From contig NZ_BSSU01000015.1 in the NCBI RefSeq assembly GCF_030161415.1, forward strand, positions 1-64,000: a DNA stretch of 64,000 nucleotides, given 5' to 3'. This stretch comes from Thalassotalea eurytherma (GTDB lineage Bacteria > Pseudomonadota > Gammaproteobacteria > Enterobacterales > Alteromonadaceae). This document shows, piece by piece, positions 26,304 to 36,466 of this stretch. The notes below the pieces were generated by a model. The model was given only the letters and a program-made list of their open reading frames with translations. It did no database searches and had not been told where the DNA came from. The position numbers and the translations under genes were made by a program. Numbering within the stretch: position 1 is the stretch's first letter; each line of letters begins with the position of its first letter.

Positions 26304-28043
26304 TTATTGTGGGTCAACCCAGTGATTTATGCTAATTGGAGCGGCCTCAGGATCATCAAGATTTAGGCGCCAAATTACGGCATCGGTTTCTAAGTTCAAA
26401 CGCCAAATTACGGCATCAGTTTCAAAGTTTAAGCGCCAAATCACAGCGTTTGTTTCAAAATCTAAACGCCAGATAACTGCATCGGTAGAAGCTGAATTCC
26501 TCCAGTCCATTGGATTATCATCATAATTCAGTCTCCAAATTACAGCATCACCTGATAGTGAACTATCATTGACACGCCAAACATATTCCTCACCTAGGCC
26601 TTCAACATAAAAGTTACCATCTTCATTGATGTTGGCTGGACCGTAGAAATGTTTTTCTCCGGCTAAATCTTTTTGAATATCAAGTGATTGATTAGCACAA
26701 CCAGAGGCCGTACTTTTAAGCGCATCTTTTGCATTAACAAGGCCTGAGCCTTGTTGAAAGACACTATAAGCTAACTTACCTTCTGGCGTCATAGCGGTGT
26801 GAGCACTATCAATGAGTCGGCACTTAACTTCATCAGGCGTTAAGCTAGGATCTTGAGATATCATTAAAGCAGCTACGCCTGAAACCACAGCTGCTGCTTG
26901 TGACGTACCTGACATTTCAAAATACTTTCCTCCATCATGATACTCTGGGTGTTGCATCACAATTTGTGTGTCGTATGCCATTAACCCAGATACATGACCA
27001 CCTGGAGCCACCAATTCAGGTTTCACAAAACCTGCTGGCGTTGGGCCAGCAGCACTGAAGGTTGCTATTATGTCATCTTGAACATTGGTCTCAGTGAAGT
27101 TATCCGTCATTGCACCAACAGTTATAATATAAGGAACGTTGCCTGGGACACCGATGGTCATTGGGTCTGGGCCGTTATTACCAGCAGATGCAACAACAAC
27201 AATTCCCTCTTGCCATGCTTTCATAACCGCTTGGTTTAACGGATCATCCCAGTAATACGAGCGCTGCTGACCACCAAAAGACATATTTAAAACTCTTAAG
27301 TTTATTTTATCTTTGACTTGAATCGCCCAATCAATACCTCTAATCACGTCCGCGTATGTTGCTTTTCCGTCTGAGTCAAACGCTTTAATACCGACTGCAG
27401 CTGCATTAGGAGCAACCCCATAAATATTGCCATAAACATCATAATCAGCATTAACAGCGACACTTGCTACATGTGTTCCATGGCCACTTTCTTCATTACT
27501 GTAGTTGCTGATCGTGTTATTTATTGCATCATAAGTTCCCCAAAACTTGTCATAGCCATATAAATCGGTTGATAAACCTAATCCTGAAGACGTGCCTTGT
27601 AATGCATCAATGCCGGTATCTAAAAAACCGATTGTTACGCCATCACCAAAATTTCTAGTCATATGAGCATAATCAGCATCGATATAAGAAGGGACAACAG
27701 CCTTTGGTTGCCATTTTCTTTTGCCCCATGCGTTACCGCCAGAAAGCTCAACACTGAAATTTTTCGTTATTTGAAAAGCACCTAATTTTGCAATTTTTTC
27801 TCGCTCATAAGTCGTTAAGTCAACGGCAACTGCACTTATAATGTCTAACTTGTGACTAGGTGTTAAACCAAGCGTATCCATCGTTTGTTGTAACAACGCC
27901 GTATCATGACTTTTTACAATATATGAATCACGATCTATAGCATCAGGAGAGCTAGAAAATGATTTAATAAGCCATACTGATGAAGCGACTGCAGCAACCA
28001 GTGAATATAGGCCAGCTTGTTTAAATGTAAGTCTGTTTAACAT
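26304..28043 (-). CDS. S8 family subtilase with tandem AVIWRLN repeats at the C-terminus
   Basis: 579 residues with a signal-anchor-like N-terminus (about 12-30). A prodomain-like region is followed by the subtilase domain with the Asp site (IGFLDTGIDAL), His site (SGHGTHVASVAV) and Ser site (MSGTSQAAAVVSGVAAL). The final 80 residues carry five copies of DAVIWRLN at 499, 521, 532, 543 and 554, the last four on an exact 11-residue period. Short tryptophan repeats at the end of S8 proteases occur in other bacteria, but their role is not known to me. It is first of three neighbouring subtilase genes. Confidence 0.88.
   Translation of the reverse strand: MLNRLTFKQAGLYSLVAAVASSVWLIKSFSSSPDAIDRDSYIVKSHDTALLQQTMDTLGLTPSHKLDIISAVAVDLTTYEREKIAKLGAFQITKNFSVELSGGNAWGKRKWQPKAVVPSYIDADYAHMTRNFGDGVTIGFLDTGIDALQGTSSGLGLSTDLYGYDKFWGTYDAINNTISNYSNEESGHGTHVASVAVNADYDVYGNIYGVAPNAAAVGIKAFDSDGKATYADVIRGIDWAIQVKDKINLRVLNMSFGGQQRSYYWDDPLNQAVMKAWQEGIVVVASAGNNGPDPMTIGVPGNVPYIITVGAMTDNFTETNVQDDIIATFSAAGPTPAGFVKPELVAPGGHVSGLMAYDTQIVMQHPEYHDGGKYFEMSGTSQAAAVVSGVAALMISQDPSLTPDEVKCRLIDSAHTAMTPEGKLAYSVFQQGSGLVNAKDALKSTASGCANQSLDIQKDLAGEKHFYGPANINEDGNFYVEGLGEEYVWRVNDSSLSGDAVIWRLNYDDNPMDWRNSASTDAVIWRLDFETNAVIWRLNFETDAVIWRLNLETDAVIWRLNLDDPEAAPISINHWVDPQ
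26361..26549 (-). repeat. 33-bp tandem repeat coding for FETDAVIWRLN units
   Basis: The last part of the subtilase gene repeats a 33-base unit four times in direct tandem, with a fifth copy two unit lengths upstream across a degenerate spacer. Copies differ at third positions, so the array is older than a recent slippage. Confidence 0.88.
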
Positions 28044-28263
28044 GAGGACTCCCTTATACCTAATACTTTATTAATGTAATTTAATTTAATTTTCAAAACA
28101 TTAGGGCAATAAGTTTTATTCTTTCAACTTAAGAAAAGATACTAACATGATTTGTTAATATTTTGTAACAAATCATATTTGGTGGCGCAAGAAGCATCAC
28201 ACGCTTGTCACAATAGCTTTAATAGCTGTTCCTAAAGAAAGAAATGCCATACCCTAAAACAAA

Positions 28264-28292
28264 ATATCCAGTCCACCAAAGTGGACTGGATA
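28264..28292 (-). terminator. Rho-independent terminator after the 28340-30169 subtilase gene
   Basis: Stem ATCCAGTCCAC/GTGGACTGGAT with a 4-base loop; on the minus strand it is followed by a T-rich tract. Another small palindrome around AAAGTACTTT lies next to it. Confidence 0.85.
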
Positions 28293-28339
28293 AAAGTACT
28301 TTAAAGGAACTACATAAAGTACTTATTAACTCCGTAAAT

Positions 28340-30169
28340 TTATAAGTTTACGGTTACTTCAGCAGAGCAATTTGTCGAGTCTTGGTCGCATACTTTATAT
28401 GTCAAAGTGCCTGAAGACTTAAAGCTATCTCGGTAACTACCGTCATTAGTTGTTGTTCTTAGTAGAGAACCATTACGAAAGATGTCAACACTAGCTGTAG
28501 ATGCACCAGTCCAACTTAAATCTACGTAATTTCTTCCTTTTGCACGACCTGTAGCTGTATCTAAGGAAATGTCACCAGAAGGAGGAGGAGTTACACCGCC
28601 GCCACATCCATTAGCGGTTAAGTAATCATGAGCGGCTTTTGCTTTCACAATACCGTAGCCAAAATAGACATCATTGCCAGCAGCACCGTTATCTTGCGCT
28701 GTCGCTTTTAATGCCTCTCGAATGTCAGTACCACTACAGCCATTATGGTTAGACCACACTAAAGCAGCGATACCTGATACAGCAGGCGTGGCCATCGATG
28801 TGCCGCTCATAAAACCATAATCACTTGTACCAATATTAATCGTTGCATTACTCGCAGAAATTAACGCGCTTCTATCTTCGAATGCAGCACCAACGGCAGG
28901 AATTGACGTTGCGTTAGCATCACCTAATGTACCAAATAACATGCCAGCTTCGTTGTTTACGATAATTGCGCCAACCCCACCAGAGTTTTCACAATTAAGC
29001 ACTTTGTCATAGAAAGAGATAGCACCACGATCTATCACACAAATATTACCATTGGCACTCGAATCGACTGTTTCAGCTGTTCCCATAAAGTAAACAGAAC
29101 CAGAAATGTTACCGGCATTTTCCATTGACGAAGATGCAAAGGCTTGACCATCAGCACTCATAGATGAACTTGTCGCCATTCCTGCAGGGTATGTTGACAA
29201 TGTATCTACACCGCCGGCTGTAACTTCTACACAAATAGTTTCATCGGTAATCGTTGTTCGGTTTTTGCCACGTCCTGTAGTCACTTCACAGCTAGGAAAT
29301 TGCGAGAAGTCCGCAATATCGTTGTTGTTATCATTAGCACCAATCATCATGACTGAAGAGTAACCTGCTGGATATGAGCGAACAGAATTTCCGTCATTAC
29401 CTGCTGCAGCCAACACTAAACCACCAGCCTCTGTAAATGATTTAAAGGCGTTTTCTTCAGTACTATTAGCACCGCCACCACCAAGGCTCATACTAATAAT
29501 ATTTGCTCCCGCATCAGCACATTTATCTGCTGCATGTGCAAGATCAGATGAATATCCCCAACCTTCAGCGTTAAATACTTTGATAATGTGCATATCAACA
29601 CCAGGTGCCATACCCACAACACCAACATTATTATCTGCAGCACCAATTGTACCAGCTACGTGAGTGCCATGAGGGCCACCATGTTCGTCCCAGTTTCCGG
29701 TACCTGAATCGTTGTCACCAGTAATATTTCCCCAAACAAAATCTTGGTTAGAGCGATCTAATCCAGAATCAATTACACAAACTTTCATACCGGCATTGGC
29801 TGCAAAAGAAACTTGGTTAGCCTCCGATTGATATAACGCGTAAGGTGTCAGCTGCTCCACCATTGCATTACCTAGATCATCACTATATGCAGAGAAAGGT
29901 ATGCGACGATGGTCTTCTTCAATAACTTGTACATGAGGGTTGTTCAATAACCCTTTAACGTCACTAAGGCTCTTGCCTGTAAAAGATGCTGCAAAAAAGC
30001 CATTACCATCAACTTTTAATTCACCACCAAGTTGTTTTGCAAGCGCTTTAACAACGCCTTTTTTACTTTCATCAACTTTAATGATGTATCTATCATCAGC
30101 AGCTTGTGCTGAAAAAGCGAGTGTTAAAGCGGTTGCTAATGCCGTTGTTGTAAGCTTAGTCATTTTCAT
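28340..30169 (-). CDS. Secreted S8 family subtilase with PA insert
   Basis: 609 residues. Signal peptide (cut after SAQA, about 23), an inhibitor I9-type prodomain (about 25-95), then the catalytic domain with Asp in CVIDSGLDRSN, His in GPHGTHVAGTIG and Ser in FMSGTSMATPAVSG. A protease-associated (PA) domain is inserted between the His and Ser blocks (about 310-450). After a glycine/proline linker comes an FN3-like C-terminal domain (about 530-609). It should be an extracellular endoprotease of the kind used by marine bacteria to feed on protein. It is divergent from a close paralog at 30595. Confidence 0.93.
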   Translation of the reverse strand: MKMTKLTTTALATALTLAFSAQAADDRYIIKVDESKKGVVKALAKQLGGELKVDGNGFFAASFTGKSLSDVKGLLNNPHVQVIEEDHRRIPFSAYSDDLGNAMVEQLTPYALYQSEANQVSFAANAGMKVCVIDSGLDRSNQDFVWGNITGDNDSGTGNWDEHGGPHGTHVAGTIGAADNNVGVVGMAPGVDMHIIKVFNAEGWGYSSDLAHAADKCADAGANIISMSLGGGGANSTEENAFKSFTEAGGLVLAAAGNDGNSVRSYPAGYSSVMMIGANDNNNDIADFSQFPSCEVTTGRGKNRTTITDETICVEVTAGGVDTLSTYPAGMATSSSMSADGQAFASSSMENAGNISGSVYFMGTAETVDSSANGNICVIDRGAISFYDKVLNCENSGGVGAIIVNNEAGMLFGTLGDANATSIPAVGAAFEDRSALISASNATINIGTSDYGFMSGTSMATPAVSGIAALVWSNHNGCSGTDIREALKATAQDNGAAGNDVYFGYGIVKAKAAHDYLTANGCGGGVTPPPSGDISLDTATGRAKGRNYVDLSWTGASTASVDIFRNGSLLRTTTNDGSYRDSFKSSGTLTYKVCDQDSTNCSAEVTVNL

Positions 30170-30594
30170 TTTTATACCTCTCTCTAAAGTAAATCACTTT
30201 GTATTTTTCTATGTGTTTTTAGGTTGTGATTTAACTTTTTGACATGTTTTTGTAAGCACTTTGTCGTGCATGCGATATTGGCTTTTCGCCTCCCTTGATT
30301 CGATACTATCAGCTACCAAAGGGACCCCTAGTAGAAATGCGACAGGATTTAGTACAAAAACGACACATCTAAAGCATCTCATTTTAAAACAATCACTTAT
30401 CAGAAAACTTTAATTTATTCCTGTCGTTTTTTTTATAAATTGTGTCTTAAATTTACTAGGAAGAATCCATCAAACCCCGCAACCTGATAGTCGCTGTTTT
30501 GAGCAATCAAAAACAGCAAAAAACACAATTATAAGTACCAACCTACAACGTAATGTTGTAGCTAAAAGTACAATTACGATGGAGATACTGTCAG
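30170..30594. other. Intergenic region between two divergent subtilase genes
   Basis: About 425 bp without a supported gene. It must hold both promoters, but I could not place them or see a clear shared operator. Confidence 0.5.
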
Positions 30595-32952
30595 ATGAAA
30601 AATAATCAACGGTTAATGCTAAGTGTATTAACAACCTCATTAGCATTAGCAAGTGCCACCGCAAATGCGGCACCACAAAACCAGCTAAAACAAGCTGAAG
30701 AAAGTAATGTGCAAACATCAAACTTTGCTCAGTGGAGAGCACAGGAAAAATTAGACAGGCAAGATCAAACCGATCGCTTGATCATTACATTCAAAGATAA
30801 GAAGCAAGGCAAAGTTGTGCCTCCAGGTTTAGCCAAAAAAATTGGTTTAAATTTAAAGCATGTAAAAATTCTAAAAAATAATAGTCATGTTATTGCCTTA
30901 GATGAAATGCATTCGATCAAGGATATTGAAAAGTTCATTGAAAAATTACGCAAACACCCTTCAGTTGAATCAATTGAACCTGATTACCAGCGTTTTTTAA
31001 TGGCACAAAATCAACCTTGGGGAATCAGTAGAACACAGTCTGACCAAGTGTCTGATAATGATGCAGCCAATATGACGGTTTGTATTATTGACTCAGGATA
31101 TCAACAATCTAACCCGGACTTAAATGCGAATAATGCATCAGGTACTAATAATTCAGGAACAGGTAACTGGTATCAAGCGGGTGGGTCGCATGGTACACAT
31201 GTTGCTGGAACAATTGCTGGTGTTAATAATAGTGAAGGTGTTGTAGGTGTTATGCCAAACACAAATGTAAACCTTCATATAATTAAGGTATTTAATGAAA
31301 GTGGCTGGGGTTATTCAGGTGATTTATCTGATGCCGTAGATAGCTGTGTAAACAATGGTTCTAAAGTCATCAATATGAGTTTAGGTGGCGCCGGCTCATC
31401 AAATACAGAAAGAAATGCGCTCCAAGCTGCTGCGAATCAGGATGTATTACTTATAGCAGCTTCTGGTAATGACGGTAATTCAACGCTTTCATATCCAGCT
31501 TCCTATGACTCAGTCATGGCTGTAGGTGCGTTAGATAGTAATAATCAACATGCTGAATTTTCTCAATACACCAGCCAAGTCGAAATTTCAGCACCAGGTG
31601 AAGCAGTCTTATCTACAGTAGCAGGCGACGGTCGATTAGGCTTTATCAGCTTAGGGTCGACAACTTACGGTAATGACTTTGTTGTTCCACAAACGCGCTA
31701 TGTGCAAAGTGGTAGTAGCTTTGTTGTGAACAATATCAACGGAAACGCAAGTGGTGAATTGGCTAGCTGTACCATATCAGGCAGCAGTTACAGCTGTAAT
31801 AACGTAAATGGCAATATTTGTTTAGCTGAGCGTAATGATAATCAAAAAGGTAGTAATTACCCTGAGATAAACCCTGCAAAAGCTTGTGCAGACGCAGGTG
31901 CTGCCGCTGTTATCGTATACGGTAATAACGAACGCCCAGGTTTGCAAAATCCATTTTTAGTCGATGCAAATGCTGATGTTACCGTACCGACAGTGTCTGT
32001 TGATAGAGCGCTTGGTCAACAACTAATGACACAATTAGGTAGCACTGCAACTGTAACCATAAACGGTTCACAAGACTATGCTTATTACAATGGTACGTCG
32101 ATGGCAACACCACATGTAGCAGGCGTTGCGGCACTAGTTTGGAGTAACAATATTAGCTGTAGTGCAACTGAAGTACGTAACGCACTAAAAAATACAGCAA
32201 TTGATTTAGACACAGCAGGGCGAGACGACAAAACAGGTTACGGCTTGGTTCAAGCAAAAGCAGCATCTGATGCATTAGCAGCATCTTGTAGCGGAACGAC
32301 AGAGCCACCAGTAACAGGTAACACGTTAGAAAATGGTGTAGCAAAAACTAATTTAGCATCAAGTACTGAGCTAAGTTTCACGATGGAAGTACCATCGGGA
32401 GCGACAGATCTTACATTTGACATGACTGGTGGTACAGGTGACGCAGATTTATACGTTAAGTTTGGCTCGGCACCAACATCAAGCAGCTACGATTGCCGCC
32501 CATATAAAAATGGTAATGTAGAAAGCTGTCCAATATCTAATGTTCAAGCAGGCACATACTATGTAAAAGTTGTCGCTTATAGTGCGTTTAATGGTGTTAG
32601 CTTAACGGGCTCGTTTACTGAACCTAGCACAGGTGGTGGCGGTGCTACAGGTGGCAGTTCTTCTGTAACTGATATTAGTGTATCTCGAAGACAGTGGCAG
32701 TATTATACAATCGATATTCCGACGGGTATGTCATCATTAGACTTTACGATGAGTGGTGGTACAGGTGATGCAGATCTTTACATCAGACAAGGCAGCCAAC
32801 CAACATCATCTCAATACGATTGTCGCCCTTATAAAAGCGGCAACAATGAGTCGTGTTCATTTAACAACCCTGCCTCTGGCACATGGCATATCGGCATATA
32901 TGGCTATTCTGCAGCAAATGGTGTTGACTTAAATGTAGTTTATACCCCTTAA
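30595..32952 (+). CDS. Secreted S8 family subtilase with PA insert and two PPC domains
   Basis: 785 residues. Signal peptide (cut after ANA, about 26), an I9-type prodomain, and the catalytic domain with Asp in CIIDSGYQQSN, His in GSHGTHVAGTIAG and Ser in YNGTSMATPHVAGVAAL. A PA domain lies between His and Ser. Two prepeptidase C-terminal (PPC) domains follow (about 575-670 and 690-785), both with the GGTGDADLYVK core and the YDCRPYK block, so they arose by duplication. PPC domains are usually cut off after export. A GTGGGGATGG linker joins them. Confidence 0.93.
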   Translation: MKNNQRLMLSVLTTSLALASATANAAPQNQLKQAEESNVQTSNFAQWRAQEKLDRQDQTDRLIITFKDKKQGKVVPPGLAKKIGLNLKHVKILKNNSHVIALDEMHSIKDIEKFIEKLRKHPSVESIEPDYQRFLMAQNQPWGISRTQSDQVSDNDAANMTVCIIDSGYQQSNPDLNANNASGTNNSGTGNWYQAGGSHGTHVAGTIAGVNNSEGVVGVMPNTNVNLHIIKVFNESGWGYSGDLSDAVDSCVNNGSKVINMSLGGAGSSNTERNALQAAANQDVLLIAASGNDGNSTLSYPASYDSVMAVGALDSNNQHAEFSQYTSQVEISAPGEAVLSTVAGDGRLGFISLGSTTYGNDFVVPQTRYVQSGSSFVVNNINGNASGELASCTISGSSYSCNNVNGNICLAERNDNQKGSNYPEINPAKACADAGAAAVIVYGNNERPGLQNPFLVDANADVTVPTVSVDRALGQQLMTQLGSTATVTINGSQDYAYYNGTSMATPHVAGVAALVWSNNISCSATEVRNALKNTAIDLDTAGRDDKTGYGLVQAKAASDALAASCSGTTEPPVTGNTLENGVAKTNLASSTELSFTMEVPSGATDLTFDMTGGTGDADLYVKFGSAPTSSSYDCRPYKNGNVESCPISNVQAGTYYVKVVAYSAFNGVSLTGSFTEPSTGGGGATGGSSSVTDISVSRRQWQYYTIDIPTGMSSLDFTMSGGTGDADLYIRQGSQPTSSQYDCRPYKSGNNESCSFNNPASGTWHIGIYGYSAANGVDLNVVYTP

Positions 32953-32976
32953 AATCATTCATCCCTGAACAGATGA

Positions 32977-33003
32977 CAAAGGGCTCCAATGGGAGCCCTT
33001 TTT
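32977..33003 (+). terminator. Rho-independent terminator
   Basis: Stem AAAGGGCTCC/GGAGCCCTTT with loop AATG and a T run, between convergent genes. Confidence 0.9.
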
Positions 33004-33018
33004 ATCACATGAGTATTA

Positions 33019-33750
33019 TCAATGAATCATTAAAAAAATTAAAGCCACTTCTTCCTTTGTTAGGTCACGACTTGCACCTAACGCTAGGCTATCCGCTAAA
33101 ACTAAGTTCCCTACTGCATAGCGGTGTAAACCAACAACAGGGTTTCTAAAGCGACCAAACATACGCTTAATTTGATGATAACGACCTTCTGTTAGCATGA
33201 CATGAGCGACATGACTCGACACTATTGAAAGCTTAGCAGGCTTAGTTGTGATGCCTTCATAGTCAAAATACATACCTTGTTGAAACGCCGCAATATAGTC
33301 AGTTGAAATTGGATTTTCTAACGTAACGCGATAGTGTTTTTCTATTTTTTTCTCTGGCGAGGTAACTCTACTTGACCAACGACTATCGTTTGTTAACAGC
33401 ACAAGCCCTGAGGTATTTAAATCTAATCGTCCAACAATATGTAAGCTGTTTGCGATTTCATCACCATAGTTATCTCGGATTAAATCTATCACTGTAATGT
33501 GCTTATCATCCTTAGTGGCACATACTACACCAACAGGCTTGTGAAGCATGATGTAATGAGGTTGGTTATCTTGTATCGAAACACCATCGAGGGATATTTG
33601 TGAAAAAAAATGGATGATTACACTTCCATCATTCACAATATGATCGTCAACCAGCACTTTCCCTTGAGCAAGCTTTAGTTTTATCTCGCGTTTGCTCAAA
33701 TCGGTATTAACAACTAAAAACCTATCAAGTCGTTGATGGGATATAGACAT
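33019..33750 (-). CDS. Pseudouridine synthase of the RsuA/RluE family
   Basis: 243 residues. An N-terminal S4-type RNA-binding segment (RLDRFLVVNTDLSKREIKLKLAQGKVLVD, 8-36) is followed by the catalytic domain with the Asp motif GRLDLNTSGLVLLTND and the C-terminal EGRYHQIKRMFG block. The order and length fit RsuA, which makes the pseudouridine in 16S rRNA helix 18, but RluE and RluF are close relatives, so the target is not certain. It lies 3 bp after an exonuclease gene in the same direction, forming a short operon with it. Confidence 0.88.
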   Translation of the reverse strand: MSISHQRLDRFLVVNTDLSKREIKLKLAQGKVLVDDHIVNDGSVIIHFFSQISLDGVSIQDNQPHYIMLHKPVGVVCATKDDKHITVIDLIRDNYGDEIANSLHIVGRLDLNTSGLVLLTNDSRWSSRVTSPEKKIEKHYRVTLENPISTDYIAAFQQGMYFDYEGITTKPAKLSIVSSHVAHVMLTEGRYHQIKRMFGRFRNPVVGLHRYAVGNLVLADSLALGASRDLTKEEVALIFLMIH

Positions 33751-33753
33751 CTA

Positions 33754-34371
33754 CTATTGCTCGCTAAGCAGCTTGTCAATTTGTGCTTTAGGCGTTTTCG
33801 ATAACTTTTTAACAAGTGAAAATGGTACCTCAGTCAATCCAGTTTTGATTTTTATATCATCTAGCATGGCTAACCATAATTGCGTCGTCATTTCGGCATC
33901 AAAAAGCGCTCTATGGTAATTACCATCGGCGGCAATATTTTTGTATCGAACTAACGTCCCGAGTTTATGATTAGGTGCATCCTGATAGAGCCTTCTCGAT
34001 AGCAATAAGGAACAACCAAATTCGCCATTGTAGTTTCGATTAATCAACGACAACTCTGCATCTAGAAACTTTTGGTCAAAAGACGCGTTGTGGGCAATTA
34101 GGTGATGATCCTCAATAAAGTCGGCAAAATCTTGCATCACTACCTCATTTGACTGAGCTGTTCGCAACATTTGATTTGAAATACCAGTGTAGTTTTCAAT
34201 AAACGCATTGATAGGGCGCCCGGGGTTCATTAACGCTTGAAAACGAGAATGGATTTTGCCCTGCTCTATTTTTACTGCGCCAATCTCAATCGCCCTATCT
34301 CCTTGCAAAGGCGACAGCCCAGTGGTTTCAAAATCGAGAATAACAAGCTTATCTGCGTTCGTACTTTTCAT
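33754..34371 (-). CDS. 3'-5' exonuclease of the DnaQ/DEDDh family
   Basis: 205 residues. The DEDDh residues are seen in LDFETTGLSP (Asp, Glu near 9-11), HNASFDQKFLDAE (Asp) and HRALFDAEMTTQLW (His, Asp). It resembles the epsilon subunit and the small stand-alone exonucleases found widely in gammaproteobacteria; there is no polymerase-binding tail that I can name. It likely trims DNA or RNA 3' ends. Together with the adjacent pseudouridine synthase gene and the FKBP gene 22 bp upstream it forms a leftward unit. Confidence 0.88.
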   Translation of the reverse strand: MKSTNADKLVILDFETTGLSPLQGDRAIEIGAVKIEQGKIHSRFQALMNPGRPINAFIENYTGISNQMLRTAQSNEVVMQDFADFIEDHHLIAHNASFDQKFLDAELSLINRNYNGEFGCSLLLSRRLYQDAPNHKLGTLVRYKNIAADGNYHRALFDAEMTTQLWLAMLDDIKIKTGLTEVPFSLVKKLSKTPKAQIDKLLSEQ

Positions 34372-34393
34372 GCTTACAATGACTGCCTAAAGG

Positions 34394-34864
34394 TTAGTGA
34401 ATCGCTAATAACTCAACATCAAAAATAAGTAATGATCCTGGTGTTACTTTGCCTGCACCTTTATTTCCATAAGCGAGTTTGGCTGGAATAAACAGACGTA
34501 CTTTATCGCCAACCACCATTTTCTGCACACCTTCAGTCCAACCTGAGATCACTTGATTTAGTCCAAAACTAATTGGCTCGCCTCGGTCAACAGAGCTGTC
34601 GAATACGGTGCCATTTAATAAGGTACCGTGATAATGAACTTGCACTTTATCTGTTGCTGTTGGGTGCTGCTCTCCATCACCTTTTTGCAATACCTTATAT
34701 TGCAGGCCCGAAGCCGTCTCAATGACACCCTCTTCAGTAACATTTTTATTGAGGAACGCAGTCGCTAAACGCTGATTTTCTTCAACAAGCTCTTTATTAT
34801 TCGTGCTACGTTGAAAAGCAACATATGCAATAACCACCAATAAAATAACAACAATAAACTTCAT
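34394..34864 (-). CDS. FKBP-type peptidyl-prolyl cis-trans isomerase
   Basis: 156 residues. One N-terminal hydrophobic segment (about 1-17), either a signal anchor or a cleaved signal peptide, then a linker and an FKBP domain (about 50-156) with VHYHGTLLNGTVFDSSVDRG, the VISGWTEGVQKM block and IPAKLAYG. It should catalyse prolyl isomerisation in proteins of the periplasm. Similar to FklB/FkpA types but shorter than FkpA, lacking its dimerisation domain. Confidence 0.9.
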   Translation of the reverse strand: MKFIVVILLVVIAYVAFQRSTNNKELVEENQRLATAFLNKNVTEEGVIETASGLQYKVLQKGDGEQHPTATDKVQVHYHGTLLNGTVFDSSVDRGEPISFGLNQVISGWTEGVQKMVVGDKVRLFIPAKLAYGNKGAGKVTPGSLLIFDVELLAIH

Positions 34865-35105
34865 ATTTTGCCCAGCTTTATTCTTTAATAAATTTTTAGA
34901 AAGAGAGTTTATCTTATCCTGAAGAAAAACGTGACAATAATCTAAATTTTGCCATAGGCAGTTAATTGAAAAAGTAACGGACCAACCTACCTAAAAAAAT
35001 TTACCATGCTTGAAGGATCAAAATAGCAAAACTAAGCGTATAAGAATAAAAGGAATGTTTAACGAATAACACCTGTGTTCTATAACTCTATTTAGGTGAC
35101 GAAAA

Positions 35106-36452
35106 ATGGCAGCGCTATATTGGTTTACACAAGATTTACGTATCAGCGATAACAAAATACTCGATGGCTTCCTCGCAAGCGATGCTCCTCGATATGCATG
35201 TTACTTTGTTAACCCAAATTGGATAACGACTAGCGAGTCGGCTATGGGAAAGGCCCGATGGCTATTCTTAAAACAATCTCTTTGCCAGCTAAAAGCTTCA
35301 CTATCAGAGTACGGAGTACCGTTGCTAATCGTGATAGGAAACCCTACTGAATTACTTCCGGCTTTAGCAAAAAAGTTAAAAATTAGCTCATTATGCTTTT
35401 CTAATCCAGTTGGCTTTAATGAATCCAAGCAAATTTCAGCGATTAGAAAAGCACTTCCTAACATCATGTTTAAAGATCATTGGAGCCATACCTTGTTCGA
35501 CCAAACATTGATTCAAGACATTGGTGGCGTCAATAAGAGCTTTTCTGCGTTTAAGAAAACGCTAGAGGCAAGTGCGGTAATAGAAAAATTAGATAACTCG
35601 GCAATAGAAAATACTCAATGCTTAAACGATAAGGCTTGGTTGAATGAAAGCGACATCACTATCTCTTATATCGACTCTCTTTATGAGACTAGCCAACCTC
35701 TATCTATAAGAGCCAACAATCAAGAGATTATTGGCGGGTGTCAATCAGGACTCAAACACTTAAAAGAGTACTTTGCATCGGGTGCTATCAGTCATTACAA
35801 ACAAACACGAAACGATCTTCATGGCTATAGAAGAACCTCACTTTTTAGCCCTTGGTTAGCAAATGGTAGTTTAAGCCCTCGCCAAGTATGGCAAGGGATT
35901 GTTCGTTATGAAAAAGAATATGAACAGAATGATTCGACATACTGGCTAAAATTCGAACTTCTCTGGAGAGAATACTTTCAGTGGAGCGCTGTTGAACAAG
36001 GTGTTCAGCTTTTTACGTTTAAAGGATTGAGTAACTCTGCACCAAAAACAAGCTTCTACCCTGAACGTTACGCCAAATGGTGCTCAGGAAACACGCCATA
36101 CCCTCTCGTAAACGCCTTGATGAATCAGTTAAATAGAACTGGCTTTATGTCGAATCGGGGAAGGCAAATTGTCGCTAGTTGCTTTGTCAATGAGCTCCAC
36201 CTTGATTGGCGCTTTGGTGCAAAGTATTTCGAAAAACATTTAATCGATTATGACGTCGCAAGCAATTGGGGAAATTGGCAATATATTGCAGGTGTGGGCA
36301 AAGATCCTAGAGGTGGTAGGAAATTCAATATAACCAAGCAAGCAGAACTTTATGATAAAGATGGCGAATTTACCTCATGTTGGGGTGGCTATGAAAACAC
36401 GCTGCCTCTTGATTCGGTTGATATTGCTGGCTGGCCATTAGAAACCCAGTAA
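35106..36452 (+). CDS. DASH-family cryptochrome
   Basis: 448 residues. N-terminal photolyase alpha/beta domain ([17 protein letters not shown]), then the FAD-binding helical domain. The strongest blocks are [22 protein letters not shown] and [18 protein letters not shown] followed by DPRGGRKFN, which are typical of CRY-DASH proteins. Relatives repair cyclobutane dimers in single-stranded DNA using light and bind FAD plus a folate antenna. It is first of a probable operon with the DUF2256 and Fe-S photolyase genes. There is a 240-bp upstream gap that may hold a light- or stress-regulated promoter. Confidence 0.93.
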   Translation: MAALYWFTQDLRISDNKILDGFLASDAPRYACYFVNPNWITTSESAMGKARWLFLKQSLCQLKASLSEYGVPLLIVIGNPTELLPALAKKLKISSLCFSNPVGFNESKQISAIRKALPNIMFKDHWSHTLFDQTLIQDIGGVNKSFSAFKKTLEASAVIEKLDNSAIENTQCLNDKAWLNESDITISYIDSLYETSQPLSIRANNQEIIGGCQSGLKHLKEYFASGAISHYKQTRNDLHGYRRTSLFSPWLANGSLSPRQVWQGIVRYEKEYEQNDSTYWLKFELLWREYFQWSAVEQGVQLFTFKGLSNSAPKTSFYPERYAKWCSGNTPYPLVNALMNQLNRTGFMSNRGRQIVASCFVNELHLDWRFGAKYFEKHLIDYDVASNWGNWQYIAGVGKDPRGGRKFNITKQAELYDKDGEFTSCWGGYENTLPLDSVDIAGWPLETQ

Positions 36453-36466
36453 GCGTTGCACCTTTG

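Noticed and set aside
26329-26526. Repetitive open frame on the plus strand across the AVIWRLN repeats
   Set aside because: Its repeats are the antisense reading of the 33-bp tandem repeat in the subtilase gene; the minus strand is the real coding strand.
26361-26549. Possible CRISPR-like array
   Set aside because: The 33-bp units are in direct contact with no spacers and are translated as part of a protease.
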